Assembly (NCBI RefSeq): GCF_927904885.1
Contig: NZ_CAKMNW010000043.1
Location: forward strand, 42,296-106,295
Length of the DNA: 64,000 nt
From: Candidatus Nitrotoga sp. M5
GTDB taxonomy: Bacteria > Pseudomonadota > Gammaproteobacteria > Burkholderiales > Gallionellaceae
Reading direction: 5' to 3'
Shown: in pieces, positions 29,167 through 39,316 of the stretch
Layout of the letters: every line of letters starts with the position of its first letter
Numbering within the stretch: position 1 is the stretch's first letter
Position numbers and translations under genes: made by a program
Notes under the pieces: generated by a model
Databases searched by the model: none
Told to the model about the DNA's origin: nothing
What the model saw: only the letters and a program-made list of their open reading frames with translations

Positions 29167-29637
29167 TCAGACCAACAGTAGCGCGACAGCCTGTGCCGCG
29201 ATTCCTTCCCCGCGCCCGCTAAAGCCCAGCCTTTCAGTGGTGGTTGCTTTCACATTCACCGCATTCACCGCTACGCCCAAATCAGCGGCAATATTCTCTA
29301 CCATGCGTGGAATGTGAGGTGCCATCTTGGGTGCTTGTGCAATGATAGTGGCATCCAAATTACCAATGCGGAATCCCGCATTGGTAACCATACGCGCAAC
29401 TTCGCGCAATAAAATGCGGCTATCAATATTTTTAAACTTGGCATCCGTATCTGAAAAGTGACGCCCGATATCGCCTAGTGCTGCGCCACCCAGCAACGCA
29501 TCACAGATGGCGTGCAACAACACGTCAGCATCGGAATGGCCCAGCAGCCCCTTATCATGGGATATCTCCACACCGCCAATAATTAGCTTGCGACCCTCGA
29601 CCAATTGATGAGCATCAAAACCTTGTCCGACTCTCAT
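29167..29637 (-). CDS. ispF: 2-C-methyl-D-erythritol 2,4-cyclodiphosphate synthase
   Basis: Cyclises CDP-methylerythritol 2-phosphate in the MEP isoprenoid pathway. From the ATG at 29637 the protein is 156 residues, the normal size, and starts [12 protein letters not shown] with zinc ligands D8 and H10; the third ligand is in [12 protein letters not shown]. The [13 protein letters not shown] block near the C-terminus is also conserved. The frame extends upstream to 29718, but the extra 27 residues are atypical, and an AAGGA site sits 8 bases before 29637. Its partner ispD lies 173 bases upstream on the same strand. Confidence 0.94.
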   Translation of the reverse strand: MRVGQGFDAHQLVEGRKLIIGGVEISHDKGLLGHSDADVLLHAICDALLGGAALGDIGRHFSDTDAKFKNIDSRILLREVARMVTNAGFRIGNLDATIIAQAPKMAPHIPRMVENIAADLGVAVNAVNVKATTTERLGFSGRGEGIAAQAVALLLV

Positions 29638-29810
29638 GTTTGTATTCCTTGAGCTTACTTTTAGTAGTTGCGGGATAATGAAATAACCAACACCTCTATT
29701 TAAGGAGCTGATAGGCATATTGTGTTGTTATTTTTTGCTCGTGTGACTAGCCACACTGCACTAAATGTCTAGCACTATATCTCGTCAGTCCCTCAAAAAC
29801 GAAATTTTGG

Positions 29811-30491
29811 CTATTTCCTCACCCCTAACAACAATTCCGCCAACTCGACATCTTGCGGATAGGTTACTTTAAAATTGCTGGAACTGCTTGTCACGAGCTT
29901 GGGATGGAAACCTAGCGACTCGACTGCAGAAGCGTCATCCGTTACATTCGGGGCGATTTGTAGCGCCTGCAGCAATAACCCTGTTCGAAACATCTGCGGG
30001 GTCTGCGCCTGCCATACTCCCTCACGATCCTCAGTTTGCACAATTCGGCATTCCGCATCGGCACGCTTCAAAGTATCCGCCACAGGCACAGCAAGAATGC
30101 CGCCAACGTCATCGTCACGCAATGCTTCAATCAAGCGTGCAAGTTGCTTATGGCTCAAACAAGGCCGCGCAGCATCATGTACCAACAACCAGTCATCCCG
30201 TTCAAGTTCTGCAGCTATTAATCCATTCAGCACGCTTTCAGCGCGCGTTGCGCCACCACAAAATAACGGCTGCAACTTATCTCCTAATGGTGACCAGTCA
30301 TAACTAAGCCAGTACGCATCATCAGGAGAAAGCACGACAAAGACGGTATCAATCTCTGGGCTGGCACATAACGTTACTAGTGCGTGATAGATCATCGGAT
30401 GTCCAGCCAGCAGCATGTATTGCTTTGGTAATTCACTACCCATGCGAGAACCACAACCAGCGGCGGGAACAAGTGCGAATATTTTAGACAT
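29811..30491 (-). CDS. ispD: 2-C-methyl-D-erythritol 4-phosphate cytidylyltransferase
   Basis: Third enzyme of the MEP pathway: couples CTP to methylerythritol phosphate. The 226-residue protein has the nucleotidyltransferase motif [19 protein letters not shown] and the conserved HDAARPCLS and [12 protein letters not shown] segments. The ispD-ispF order is the common one; here the genes are separated by 173 bases rather than fused or overlapping. Confidence 0.95.
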   Translation of the reverse strand: MSKIFALVPAAGCGSRMGSELPKQYMLLAGHPMIYHALVTLCASPEIDTVFVVLSPDDAYWLSYDWSPLGDKLQPLFCGGATRAESVLNGLIAAELERDDWLLVHDAARPCLSHKQLARLIEALRDDDVGGILAVPVADTLKRADAECRIVQTEDREGVWQAQTPQMFRTGLLLQALQIAPNVTDDASAVESLGFHPKLVTSSSSNFKVTYPQDVELAELLLGVRK

Positions 30492-31180
30492 TGCTTAAAG
30501 GGAAAATACTGATCTGATCACTCAGACAATTTCAAGTCATACGAATCTCGTTATGGCCCTGTGACCGATTTCAACGAAAGAAAGCATTAACTTGTTATCA
30601 TCTATTCGAAATATTTTACCATCTTCATTTCTTGATGTACGCAGTCTTTTTATTTGTGTGAAGCTAGATGTGAATGCGATCAACTTTACCTTCATATCAG
30701 CCAGAATAGATAGTGAAAAGCTGGACGCTGCTTTCGCATTACTGTGATAGTCATGCAAAACTTTGTTGACCATACCCAAAAAATTGATGCAGGTTTATTC
30801 TACGCGATGGAATGTGAGTATCGTTGCTTACTGCGTAAAGGCGTTAATATTGACTTTGCCGAGATCAACCTTTCGCCCTATTACCTCACCAATTTGATCA
30901 TATTAATGTTTATACAGAAGGGGGGTTAACTGTGTTCATAGTCTTTTAACTATTCTGCAAGGCTGGCTGAAAACCATTCTGGTCTAACCTGAGCTTTTCT
31001 AAGTGCTACTCCGCGAAGTAGATATCATTACCAGCAGAGACAGAAACGCTAAAATGAACAAGATCAACAAACGGTGAGTATCCCAAAACAACTATTACGA
31101 ATAACGTAACTAGAGAGAACCAAACAGCCCAGTTTGTTGACCTGAGACAGAATCCCGAGATTCAGGATTCAAAAGTGGAC
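30492..31180. other. 690-base stretch with no convincing gene
   Basis: Between the ispD start and the DUF883 stop. Two frames are open: an 80-residue one on the minus strand (30537-30779, TTG start) and a 61-residue one on the plus strand (30744-30929). They overlap each other, neither has a good ribosome-binding site, and neither resembles a family I know. Near 31020-31080 the minus strand could encode a short hydrophobic peptide (LLILFILAFLSLLVMIS), without a clear start. I treat the region as unassigned. Confidence 0.45.
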
Positions 31181-31510
31181 TTAGCGACGAGAAATCAGCG
31201 CGCCGAGAAGGATGCCGACAGCCGCAGCAATCCCTATGGCCTGCCATGGATTAACACGTACGTAGTCATCCGTGGCCGTAGCGACAGCTCGAGTTTTATC
31301 CATCACCGCTGCTTGAGCGTCTGCGACCCGAACCTTGGCTGCTTGCAATGACTCTCCCACCTTGGCGCGTGCCGCCGTAATGCGTTCACCAGTTTGATTA
31401 GCAGTTGCTTTAAGTAGTTCTTCAGCATCTGCCACCACTACTTTCATATCGTCCATTAGTTTCTCCTTTGAAATATCCACGGTGGATGTTGTCGCCCCTA
31501 GCGTGCCCAT
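31181..31510 (-). CDS. DUF883 family protein (ElaB/YqjD-like)
   Basis: A 109-residue protein with a long amphipathic, coiled-coil-like middle rich in Ala, Glu, Lys and Arg (about 18-85) and a C-terminal membrane anchor (PWQAIGIAAAVGILLGALIS) followed by RR. YqjD in E. coli binds ribosomes and tethers them to the membrane in stationary phase. The SKEKLMDDMKVVVADAEELL segment is typical. The ATG at 31510 has an AAGGAAA site; an internal ATG at codon 19 also follows AAGGAG, but starting there would drop conserved residues. Confidence 0.88.
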   Translation of the reverse strand: MGTLGATTSTVDISKEKLMDDMKVVVADAEELLKATANQTGERITAARAKVGESLQAAKVRVADAQAAVMDKTRAVATATDDYVRVNPWQAIGIAAAVGILLGALISRR

Positions 31511-31701
31511 TATTAAATTTTCCTTTCATTAAGAAGCGCTATTTACTGTTTCCACTATAACAATCAAAACTGAGCAAATCAAGTCGCACACTTGGACGCC
31601 ATAAAATGCTGCGTAAATAAACATATCCTTTCAACTTCAACTGGAGTAGTTCTCAAAGCAACAATTTCCTTAATCTATACAGGTAATTTCAAGATCCATA
31701 A

Positions 31702-32481
31702 TTACCTGCGTTGCCGCACCGCTTCGAACAGACATATAGCACTTGCCACAGCAACATTTAATGATTCACTGCGCCCAGGCATCGGGATGGTGATGTGCCG
31801 GCTGATCGCTGCCAGCAAACTTTCAGACAGCCCTGCCCCTTCATTTCCAAGCACAAAAGCAATATTACTACGAAGATTACAGTCATACAGATTGTTTTTC
31901 GCACCTACTACAGTAGCAAAAATCGTCCCTTGGAATGCATTAACCATGGCAAGCAAATCAACTGATTCATGAATACTTAATACAAAATGCCCACCCATCC
32001 CGGCACGCAGCACTTTAGGCGACCATGCATCTGTGCAGCTCTTCGACAAAAAAATTGCATCACAACCTGCTGCAGCAGCGGAACGCAGAATGGAACCAAG
32101 ATTGCCAGGATCCTGGATGTCTTCCAGCAACAAGCAAAAACCACTTTGCATTGATGAGGTTAGGATTCGAGGTATTTCAATTAGACCAAGTATACAGCTG
32201 GGCGTTTTGAGCTCGGACAGTTCTGCAAACAAGCTATCGTCCAATAGAGATAGTGGTACGTCATGAAATGTTTTTAACAATTCAGATACTTCTCGGTTTT
32301 TAACTGCCGCTTCAGTTACCAACAAATGCTGTGGCTGTTGGTTGCCGGATGCATGATAAGCTTGCAATAAATGTGCACCTTCCAATAGAGTCTGCTTAGT
32401 CTTTTGGCGCTGGCGCGCTGAACCGGCCAGCTTGAGCAGTTCTTTAAAGAAAGGATTGCTGTGCGAACTGATGTGTTTCAT
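31702..32481 (-). CDS. TrmH/SpoU-family RNA methyltransferase
   Basis: A SPOUT-class 2'-O-methyltransferase for rRNA or tRNA. The 259-residue protein has an N-terminal L30e-like substrate-binding part (about 1-95) and the three SpoU motifs: LEDIQDPGNLGSILRSAAAAG (motif 1), FVLGNEGAGLSESLL (motif 2) and IPMPGRSESLNVAVASAICL (motif 3, forming the trefoil knot). The exact target nucleotide cannot be told from the sequence. It may be cotranscribed with scpB, whose stop is 21 bases upstream of its start. Confidence 0.9.
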   Translation of the reverse strand: MKHISSHSNPFFKELLKLAGSARQRQKTKQTLLEGAHLLQAYHASGNQQPQHLLVTEAAVKNREVSELLKTFHDVPLSLLDDSLFAELSELKTPSCILGLIEIPRILTSSMQSGFCLLLEDIQDPGNLGSILRSAAAAGCDAIFLSKSCTDAWSPKVLRAGMGGHFVLSIHESVDLLAMVNAFQGTIFATVVGAKNNLYDCNLRSNIAFVLGNEGAGLSESLLAAISRHITIPMPGRSESLNVAVASAICLFEAVRQRR

Positions 32482-32502
32482 GGTTCAGCTTGCATGTAAA
32501 AT

Positions 32503-33093
32503 TCATGCCTCATCGAGCTCAAGCAAATTGCTTATTTCTTCAAGCGGCGGCAGTTCCTGTAACGAACGTAGGTTAAGGTCATCCAGCAGTTGTTTGGTGG
32601 TAGCAAACAGTGTTGGTTTGCCGGGTGTATCGCGTGTGCCGACTGTATCTATCCAGCCGCGCGCTTCCAGCGTTTTCAAAATTTGTGATGAGACTGCCAC
32701 CCCGCGAATTTCTTCGATATCGCCACGCGTTACCGGTTGACGATAAACGATAATTGCGAGTGTTTCCATTACCGCACGCGAATAGCGCGGCGATTTCTGT
32801 GGGCTGAGGCGATCTAAATACGGCTGCATGTCAGGACATGCGCGAAATCGCCAGCCATTCGCCACTCGGTTGAGCTCCACTCCGCGGCCTGCATACTTCT
32901 GGGCCAACTGTTCCAGAATTTTTTCTATAATATTGTTTTCTACCGGCTCATCACTAAGTTTTTTCAGCTCTGCTAGTGACAGTGGCTCTGGAGTAGTCAA
33001 CAGCGCAACCTCTAATAATTTCTCGAGTTGCACAGCATTAATTTGTACAGTGCCTTCTTCACTCAACGGTAAGGTTATTGCTTGCCCGGACAT
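32503..33093 (-). CDS. scpB: Segregation and condensation protein B
   Basis: Winged-helix subunit of the SMC-ScpAB condensin complex. The 196-residue protein has the family segments [36 protein letters not shown] (with T in place of the first A here) and [12 protein letters not shown]. Its start lies inside the end of scpA (35-base overlap), so the pair is translationally coupled. The smc gene itself is not in the window. Confidence 0.94.
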   Translation of the reverse strand: MSGQAITLPLSEEGTVQINAVQLEKLLEVALLTTPEPLSLAELKKLSDEPVENNIIEKILEQLAQKYAGRGVELNRVANGWRFRACPDMQPYLDRLSPQKSPRYSRAVMETLAIIVYRQPVTRGDIEEIRGVAVSSQILKTLEARGWIDTVGTRDTPGKPTLFATTKQLLDDLNLRSLQELPPLEEISNLLELDEA

Positions 33094-33862
33094 AAATATT
33101 TCCCAATGCTTCGGCTTGCGTAATGACGACCAATGTTTCCTTGGCTAACTCCAGAATTGCAATAAAAGCTACCACTAGCGACGCGATACCATCGCTCACT
33201 TCAAAAAGATTCTCAAATGCTTCGAATTCACCGTGCCGCAACTGGCGCAATACACGTGTCATTTGTTCGCGTACAGACAGCTCCTCTCGCCGCACCGTGT
33301 GGTGAATATTCAGTTTTGCACGCGCTAGCAGTGTCAGCCAGACTTGGCGCAAATCTTCCACTGTGATATTCGGTAATCGCTGCTCTTCAACACGTTCGAT
33401 CAGGACTTGAACTAACTCAAAATCACGCCCGGCCAGTGGCAATTCGTTCAGTTTCTGTGCAGCCAGCTTCATCTGTTCGTATTCCAGCAAACGACGCATC
33501 AGCTCGACACGCGGATCTTCCTCACCCTCATCCACAAGCTTGGGCGAGCGTGGCAACAACATGCGTGATTTAATCTCTATCAGCACCGCCGCCATTAGCA
33601 AATATTCAGCGGCCAATTCTAAGCGGCCACGCTGCATGATCTCAATATAGATCATGTATTGTTGCGTCAACTGTGCCATCGGTATATCGAGCACATCCAA
33701 ATTGTGCTTTCGAATCAGGTACAGCAACAAGTCCAGCGGCCCCTGGAAAGTCTCAAGAACGATTTCCAATGCATCTGGCGGAATGAAAAGGTCATGCGGC
33801 ATCTCCAACAGCGGTTGGCCATGGATATAAACGTCGTGCGCATTGACTGGAGAGTGCTCCAA
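33059..33862 (-). CDS. scpA: Segregation and condensation protein A
   Basis: Kleisin that bridges SMC heads. The 267-residue protein has the N-terminal motif [21 protein letters not shown] (residues about 38-58, [11 protein letters not shown] in the core), the [20 protein letters not shown] helix and a C-terminal winged helix. It lies downstream of trpS and overlaps scpB by 35 bases, the common order in betaproteobacteria. Confidence 0.95.
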   Translation of the reverse strand: MEHSPVNAHDVYIHGQPLLEMPHDLFIPPDALEIVLETFQGPLDLLLYLIRKHNLDVLDIPMAQLTQQYMIYIEIMQRGRLELAAEYLLMAAVLIEIKSRMLLPRSPKLVDEGEEDPRVELMRRLLEYEQMKLAAQKLNELPLAGRDFELVQVLIERVEEQRLPNITVEDLRQVWLTLLARAKLNIHHTVRREELSVREQMTRVLRQLRHGEFEAFENLFEVSDGIASLVVAFIAILELAKETLVVITQAEALGNIYVRASNNLTVE

Positions 33863-33914
33863 AATATTTACCGTTATGCCAGCACCGATAAGTCAGGCCT
33901 ATCTTTTGCCATGT

Positions 33915-35117
33915 TTAGCTGTAACTCAGACCCATCGCCTCACGCACGTCACGCATGGTCTCGGCCGCCAGCTTGCGCGCTTTTTCGCAACCATCAGAGA
34001 TAATATCACGCACCAGCGTAGGATCATCCAGATAGAGTTGAGCGCGCTCGCGCATGGGAGTTTGTTCAGCCAGCACAGCATCAATCACGGGTTGTTTGCA
34101 TTCGATACAGCCTATGTGCGCTCTCGTACAGCCTTGTTGCACCCAATGCCTAGTATCTTCATTGGAATATACCTGATGTAACTGCCACACCGGACATTTA
34201 TCCGGATTTCCCACGTCTGTACGACGTATACGCGCCGGATCGGTCGGCATGGTACGAATTTTCTTGGTTACACTGGCTTCGTCCTCGCGCAGACTAATTG
34301 TGTTGTTGTAAGATTTCGACATTTTCTGACCGTCTAGCCCGGGCATTTTAGAAGCCGCAGTTAGCATGGCCTGCGGCTCTAACAAAATTATTTTTCCACC
34401 ACCTTCAAGATAGCCGAACAGACGTTCGCGCTCGTCCATGCTTAGACTTTGCGGTTCGTCGAGTAATGATTTGGCTGATTGCAGCGCCTCATCATCACCT
34501 TGCTCCTGATAGCGAGTACGCAGCTCGTTATACAGTTTTGCTTTTTTGCTTCCCAGCTTTTTGACAGCAGCTTTGGCTTTATCTTCGAATCCCGATTCAC
34601 GCCCATAAATATGGTTGAAACGACGCGCAATTTCGCGCGTGAACTCAACGTGAGGCACCTGATCTTCACCAACTGGCACTTGGGCAGCACGGTAAATAAG
34701 GATATCCGCACTTTGTAATAGCGGATAGCCGAGAAAACCGTACGTACCTAAATCCTTCTCTGACAGCTTCTCTTGCTGGTCTTTATAAGTCGGCACACGC
34801 TCTAGCCACCCCCGCGGTGTGATCATGGATAGTAGCAGATGTAGTTCAGCGTGTTCTGGCACCTTGGATTGAATAAACAACGTGGCTTGCGCTGGATCAA
34901 CTCCTACAGCCAACCAGTCAATAACCATATCCCATACACTTTGCTCAATAATCTGAGGGGTATCGTAATGCGTGGTCAGCGCATGCCAGTCGGCAACAAA
35001 AAAAAAGCATTCATATTTTTGCTGCATCTCCACCCAATTTTTCAACACGCCATGGTAATGCCCAAGGTGCAGACTACCCGTGGGCCTCATTCCAGATAAC
35101 ACTCGATCAACCAGCAT
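33915..35117 (-). CDS. trpS: Tryptophanyl-tRNA synthetase
   Basis: Class I synthetase that charges tRNA-Trp. The 400-residue protein has the HIGH-like motif SLHLGHYHG (about residues 15-23), the Trp-binding SADILIYRA region and the KMSKS loop (GQKMSKSYNN). The length is larger than the E. coli enzyme because of an insertion around residues 180-240 rich in charged residues, seen in some betaproteobacterial TrpS. It lies between a site-2 protease gene and scpA. Confidence 0.95.
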   Translation of the reverse strand: MLVDRVLSGMRPTGSLHLGHYHGVLKNWVEMQQKYECFFFVADWHALTTHYDTPQIIEQSVWDMVIDWLAVGVDPAQATLFIQSKVPEHAELHLLLSMITPRGWLERVPTYKDQQEKLSEKDLGTYGFLGYPLLQSADILIYRAAQVPVGEDQVPHVEFTREIARRFNHIYGRESGFEDKAKAAVKKLGSKKAKLYNELRTRYQEQGDDEALQSAKSLLDEPQSLSMDERERLFGYLEGGGKIILLEPQAMLTAASKMPGLDGQKMSKSYNNTISLREDEASVTKKIRTMPTDPARIRRTDVGNPDKCPVWQLHQVYSNEDTRHWVQQGCTRAHIGCIECKQPVIDAVLAEQTPMRERAQLYLDDPTLVRDIISDGCEKARKLAAETMRDVREAMGLSYS

Positions 35118-35126
35118 AGCTATATA

Positions 35127-35774
35127 TTACAGTCCAATAATAGAATTAATTAACAGAATAAGCCCGATTACAGGCGGTCCCAATATCCAGCCGAGAACAG
35201 GCGAAATCGCAAGAGCGATCAGTATGAATATACCATAGGGCTCAACTCTCTCCAGAATAGATGCCTGCCGATGTGGCAGCAGGCTAACGGCCACACGCCC
35301 ACCATCTAAAGGTGGTAATGGCAGCAAATTCAGCACCATTAAAATAATATTTATTTTAATGCCGATCTGAGCCATTTCCAGCAACGGCGAGGCAAAATAA
35401 TTTGTTGGTAACATCCATGCGAGTTTGGCCATCATCGCCCATAGTAGGGCCATGAACAAGTTGGCAAGCGGACCAGCTAGCGCCACCCAAAGCATATCTT
35501 GCTTGGGACGGCGTAGAGCGGCAAAGTTCACAGGCACTGGCTTGGCCCAACCAAATAAGATTCCGCCCATCGTTAGCGTCAGTATCGGTAACAATATAGT
35601 ACCGACAGGATCAATGTGGCGGATGGGATTCAAACTTATACGCCCCTGCTGATATGCCGTCATATCTCCGAAATGTCGTGCCACATAGCCATGCGCCGCC
35701 TCATGCAAGGTAATTGCGAATAAAACCGGAATAGCTGCAATGGCAATGGTTTGTATTAATTGGTCGATCTGCAT
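35127..35774 (-). CDS. Site-2 protease family (M50) membrane metalloprotease
   Basis: A 215-residue membrane protein with the zinc motif HEAAH (ITLHEAAHGYVARHFGD, about residues 24-40) and the third ligand region LNLLPLPPLDGGRV, the hallmark of the M50B proteases. Five or six hydrophobic helices are visible. Its substrates are unknown. It is 9 bases upstream of trpS and 7 bases downstream of the YciO gene, so it is part of the rnm-yciO-M50-trpS-scpAB run. Confidence 0.92.
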   Translation of the reverse strand: MQIDQLIQTIAIAAIPVLFAITLHEAAHGYVARHFGDMTAYQQGRISLNPIRHIDPVGTILLPILTLTMGGILFGWAKPVPVNFAALRRPKQDMLWVALAGPLANLFMALLWAMMAKLAWMLPTNYFASPLLEMAQIGIKINIILMVLNLLPLPPLDGGRVAVSLLPHRQASILERVEPYGIFILIALAISPVLGWILGPPVIGLILLINSIIGL

Positions 35775-35781
35775 TTAATAA

Positions 35782-36411
35782 TTATTTCTCAATTAAAAAC
35801 GGTGAAACATCACCCTTGCCGAGCCGCACCAATGCAGGTACGTCCTTGGTTAGGTCAATTACCGTAGTCGCATCTAAACCAACCGCACCACCATCCATCA
35901 CTAAATCAATTTGATGCTGTAACAGGTCGCGAATCTGTTCGGCATCATTCAGTGCAAATTCCTCATTTGGCAAAATCAATGTTGAACTTAGCAACGGCTC
36001 ACCTAGCTCTTCCAGCAGCGCCAACGCTACCGGGTGATCGGGGATGCGCATACCGATCGTGCAGCGTTTGGGATGTTGCAGGCGCTTGGGAACTTCTTTG
36101 GTAGCTTGAAGAATAAACGTATAACTACCGGGGGTGTTATTTTTCAGCAATCGAAATTGCACGTTATCTACACGCGCATAGCGAGCGAGTTCGGACAAAT
36201 CACGGCAAACCATCGTCATATGGTGTTTATCATCCACACCACGTATCTGGCGGATGCGTGCCACTGCATCCTTATCTCCCAGATGACAACCTAAGGCGTA
36301 GCAGGAGTCTGTGGGGTAGGCAATTACCGCGCCATTGCGCACTAAATCGGCGGCTTGCTTAATCAGTCGTGGCTGTGGATTTGTTGGGTGGATCGTAAAA
36401 AATTGTGACAT
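35782..36411 (-). CDS. YciO/TsaC-type threonylcarbamoyl-AMP synthase family
   Basis: Sua5/YciO/YrdC fold protein of about 209 residues. It shows the nucleotide pocket residues in VIAYPTDSCYALGCHL, the KRCTIGMRIPDHPVALALLEE block and LSSTLILPNEE. It resembles YciO more than TsaC because of the SxxY(T/A) and gene context, so its role in t6A synthesis is likely but not certain. The frame opens at a TTG (36417); the ATG at 36411, two bases past the stop of the PHP gene, is preferred. Confidence 0.88.
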   Translation of the reverse strand: MSQFFTIHPTNPQPRLIKQAADLVRNGAVIAYPTDSCYALGCHLGDKDAVARIRQIRGVDDKHHMTMVCRDLSELARYARVDNVQFRLLKNNTPGSYTFILQATKEVPKRLQHPKRCTIGMRIPDHPVALALLEELGEPLLSSTLILPNEEFALNDAEQIRDLLQHQIDLVMDGGAVGLDATTVIDLTKDVPALVRLGKGDVSPFLIEK

Positions 36412-36413
36412 GA

Positions 36414-37340
36414 TCAACGGTTAACTCTATCTGTTCCCCTTTGGTTCTCCTCTGAAGAGATGAACGCGGCTTCTGAAGCCGGAGATGGATCAGCCTCCCA
36501 CGCCAACCATACAGGACGGCAATCCAATGGAAAGTCAGGCAAACGCCCTAAATCTCGATAGCTCTCACCTGGCCCATGAAAATCCGAACCACACGAAGCC
36601 AGTAAATTAAACTCATTAGCATAGCGGGCAAATTCTGCATATTGCTCTGGCGTGTGACTACCACACACTACTTCGATCCCCTGCCCACCAATGTCGATAA
36701 ACTCACGCAGCAATTCACGCAAGGTCTTCTGCCCCATACCTTTGCGCGCCACAGTATAACGACCTGGATGTGCCAACACGGCGACACCACCGCTGCCGCA
36801 TATCCAACTGACTGCGTCTGGTAACGTAGCCCATTGATGAGGCACATATCCAGGTTTATCCTTAACCAGATAATTTTTGAACACGCTACGTACATCCTTG
36901 CAGTAGCCTTTCTCGACCAAAAATCGTGCGAAGTGCGTGCGTCCAATAATGCCGTGGTTATCTGCATATTGATAAGCGCCTTCCAATGCCCCGCTAATAC
37001 CGCTTTTGGCCAGTGAATCTGCCATCAGTTGCGCACGTGCTCCACGCCCACTACGAATGTTACGCAGGCCGTCCGCCAGTGGTTTATTTGCCGGATCAAT
37101 ACGTAAACCAATAATATGCAGAGTGTAGTTGCGCCAAGTTGCCGAAATTTCCACTCCATTGATAAATTGCATACCGTGCTGTGCAGCGGCAGTTGCTGCT
37201 TCAGCCAAGCCGGAAATATCGTCATGATCAGTCAAAGCGAGAACCTTCACTCCACGCTCAGCAGCACGCGCAACCAGATCTGTGGGCGATAGCAATCCAT
37301 CCGAAACAGTTGAATGACAATGCAGGTCGTAATCTAACAT
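36414..37340 (-). CDS. rnm: PHP-domain RNase AM (YciV/TrpH)
   Basis: Polymerase-and-histidinol-phosphatase domain protein of 308 residues. Metal ligands are visible in YDLHCHSTVSDG, LTDHDDISG, GVEISA, AHPGRY and CGSDFHGPGE. E. coli YciV/RNase AM trims the 5' ends of 5S, 16S and 23S rRNA and hydrolyses 3',5'-nucleotide bisphosphates. Its place before yciO and trpS is conserved, which supports the assignment. Confidence 0.92.
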   Translation of the reverse strand: MLDYDLHCHSTVSDGLLSPTDLVARAAERGVKVLALTDHDDISGLAEAATAAAQHGMQFINGVEISATWRNYTLHIIGLRIDPANKPLADGLRNIRSGRGARAQLMADSLAKSGISGALEGAYQYADNHGIIGRTHFARFLVEKGYCKDVRSVFKNYLVKDKPGYVPHQWATLPDAVSWICGSGGVAVLAHPGRYTVARKGMGQKTLRELLREFIDIGGQGIEVVCGSHTPEQYAEFARYANEFNLLASCGSDFHGPGESYRDLGRLPDFPLDCRPVWLAWEADPSPASEAAFISSEENQRGTDRVNR

Positions 37341-37407
37341 TTGGTAACCTTATGTAATTTCGAATTGCACAAAACATAACTATATGTTTATATAGATATT
37401 ATAGAAT

Positions 37408-37857
37408 CTAATCCAGTCTCTCATTTTCTATATAAACCTTTTGTGCACGATGAACAAAGGCATCCACAAAGCTATTGGTAATAAAATGAAAAACAGGACC
37501 GAAAACTTTTTCCAAAAACTTATTGGAAAATTCATAATGCAACTTAAATTCTATTTTACAGGCAGATTCGGAAAGCGGTATAAAATGCCAATCCCCGTCA
37601 AGGTGCTTGAACGGCCCATCTTTCAGCGTGATGTCAATACGATGAGGAAATTGACGCACATTCTCAGTTGTAAAACTCTGCTTAATATGGTGAAAATTAA
37701 TGTGTACTGTCGCATGCACGGTATCGTCACCCATCGGAACAACACTGGCTCCGCCACACCACGGCAAAAATCGTGGATAATCCACCACATTATCCACCAA
37801 AACGAACATCTGCTTCGCGCTGTAGGGAACCAGCACTGATTTCTCAACTAAAGCCAT
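37408..37857 (-). CDS. ratA: RatA/COQ10-like START domain protein
   Basis: A 149-residue polyketide cyclase/START fold protein. It begins MALVEKSVLVPYSAKQMF and contains DYPRFLPWCGGASV and FKHLDGDWHFIPL, the landmarks of the family. In E. coli RatA was described as a ribosome-association toxin, while the eukaryotic homologue COQ10 binds ubiquinone; the second role may be more general. The frame extends to 37932, but the leading 25 residues are atypical and overlap smpB, so the ATG at 37857 is chosen. Divergent from smpB, its universal neighbour. Confidence 0.92.
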   Translation of the reverse strand: MALVEKSVLVPYSAKQMFVLVDNVVDYPRFLPWCGGASVVPMGDDTVHATVHINFHHIKQSFTTENVRQFPHRIDITLKDGPFKHLDGDWHFIPLSESACKIEFKLHYEFSNKFLEKVFGPVFHFITNSFVDAFVHRAQKVYIENERLD

Positions 37858-37899
37858 TCTAGCAGTACGTCCATGCAAAGCTGGTAGAATATACAAATT

Positions 37900-38349
37900 A
37901 TGAGCATAGTCCAAAATAAAAAAGCATACCACGACTACTTCATCGAAGATCGCTATGAGGCTGGCATCATGCTGGAAGGCTGGGAAGTCAAGGCGATTCG
38001 CGCCGGACGCGCCAATCTCAAAGAAGCCTACATTACGGTGAAAGATGGCGCCCTGTATCTATTTGGCTCCCATATCAGCCCATTGACTACCGCTTCCACT
38101 CATATATACCCTGACCCTGTTCGCACGCGCAAATTATTATTGCATGCAAACGAAATCAATAAATTGATCGCCAAAGTGCAACGAGCCGGATACACGCTAA
38201 TGCCATTAAATATGCATTTTAAAGGCAGTCACATCAAACTGGATATCGGCCTTGCGAAAGGGAAAAAACTACACGACAAGCGTGACTCCGAACGTGAACG
38301 CGATGCCACTCGCGAGGTTCAGCAAGCAATGAAGAAAGCGCGCAGTTAA
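37900..38349 (+). CDS. smpB: tmRNA-binding protein SmpB
   Basis: Partner of tmRNA in trans-translation, which rescues stalled ribosomes. The 149-residue protein has the beta-barrel motifs [20 protein letters not shown] and the C-terminal basic tail [17 protein letters not shown] that enters the mRNA channel. Divergent from ratA with 42 bases between the starts. The tmRNA gene is not seen nearby. The 238 bases after the stop hold no gene. Confidence 0.96.
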   Translation: MSIVQNKKAYHDYFIEDRYEAGIMLEGWEVKAIRAGRANLKEAYITVKDGALYLFGSHISPLTTASTHIYPDPVRTRKLLLHANEINKLIAKVQRAGYTLMPLNMHFKGSHIKLDIGLAKGKKLHDKRDSERERDATREVQQAMKKARS

Positions 38350-38587
38350 CTGCTGTCACTCAGCGTCGTAATTCTGCATCAACGTGAATATCAACGACCA
38401 CCGCGTATTTCACTATTAAGCATTACTCAATCGATGTAAAACATCAGCGATGTTTAACACAGTTAACCATCCAATGTCCCGCAACGAGCGATGTCGAGCC
38501 TAAAAGCTATGCTGGTATGGGCAAAGACATAATTTAGCATGATAAAAATAGTAAAATTCCGAGCAGAAAAGTCACCTACAACATTTG

Positions 38588-39316
38588 TTAACCAGCCTTT
38601 TCAATCTTCGCACGCAAGGCATTTATAATGGAATCGTAGCGATTCGGGTCATTTTCATTGCCTGCTTCGAACACAGCAGATCCGAGCACAAAAGTATCGG
38701 CACCAGCCTTAGCAACTGCTGCGATGTTGCCTAAATTCAGGTCACCGTGAACTTCTAAGGCGATATTGCGCCCACTATCATTGATTTTTTTGCGTGCCAT
38801 GCAAATCTTATTAATCGACTCGGGAATAAATTTTTGGCCAACAATTAAGCCAGTCTGTTTCGACATAATCAAGACAACATCGATCTTGCTTATAACATGG
38901 TCAAGGTAGCTAAAAGGCGTGCCAGCATTAAATGCTAACCCAGCTTTACATCCATGTTCGTGAATTAAATCAATGATACTGTCGAGGTTTTCGAAGGATG
39001 GCAGATTGTACGCATCTCGATCAACGGCTTGCGGATGAAAAGTTATAATGTTTGCACCAGCATCAGCATACTCCGGCACAAGGTCATTCAATGAATGATC
39101 TACATTGTACCCACTCGTCAGATGTATCTCGATCGGTGCCTGAGTAATAGGGCGGATGGCCGCACATGCCTTCGAACCATTTCTGAATGTTGGTATGAAA
39201 TGCTTATTCATCACTTCAATGTGAACAATGTCTGCTCCTGATGCGATGACAGTGACAATCTCTTCTCCAAGCTTGGCGAAATTGGCGGAAATAATACTGG
39301 ATGCAATTTTGTACAT
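38588..39316 (-). CDS. Ribulose-phosphate 3-epimerase-like protein with altered metal site
   Basis: A complete 242-residue TIM-barrel protein clearly homologous to Rpe (ASSIISANFAKLGEE, ADAGANIITFHPQA, GCKAGLAFNAGTPFSYLDHV, GADTFVLGSAVFEAG). Ligands that bind the metal in Rpe are changed. H32 and H65 are kept, but the Asp of the HxD motif is E34 and the Asp of the VDGG motif is H190 (LEVHGDL); the SILSADF Asp is N12 and the phosphate-loop NPGFGGQ is QTGLIVGQ. It may be a paralogue with another substrate or a degenerate enzyme. It stands alone between smpB and rpoE and is not the expected housekeeping rpe. Confidence 0.82.
   Translation of the reverse strand: MYKIASSIISANFAKLGEEIVTVIASGADIVHIEVMNKHFIPTFRNGSKACAAIRPITQAPIEIHLTSGYNVDHSLNDLVPEYADAGANIITFHPQAVDRDAYNLPSFENLDSIIDLIHEHGCKAGLAFNAGTPFSYLDHVISKIDVVLIMSKQTGLIVGQKFIPESINKICMARKKINDSGRNIALEVHGDLNLGNIAAVAKAGADTFVLGSAVFEAGNENDPNRYDSIINALRAKIEKAG

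Noticed and set aside
30744..30929. 61-residue plus-strand frame
   Set aside because: It overlaps another frame on the opposite strand, has no ribosome-binding site and resembles nothing.
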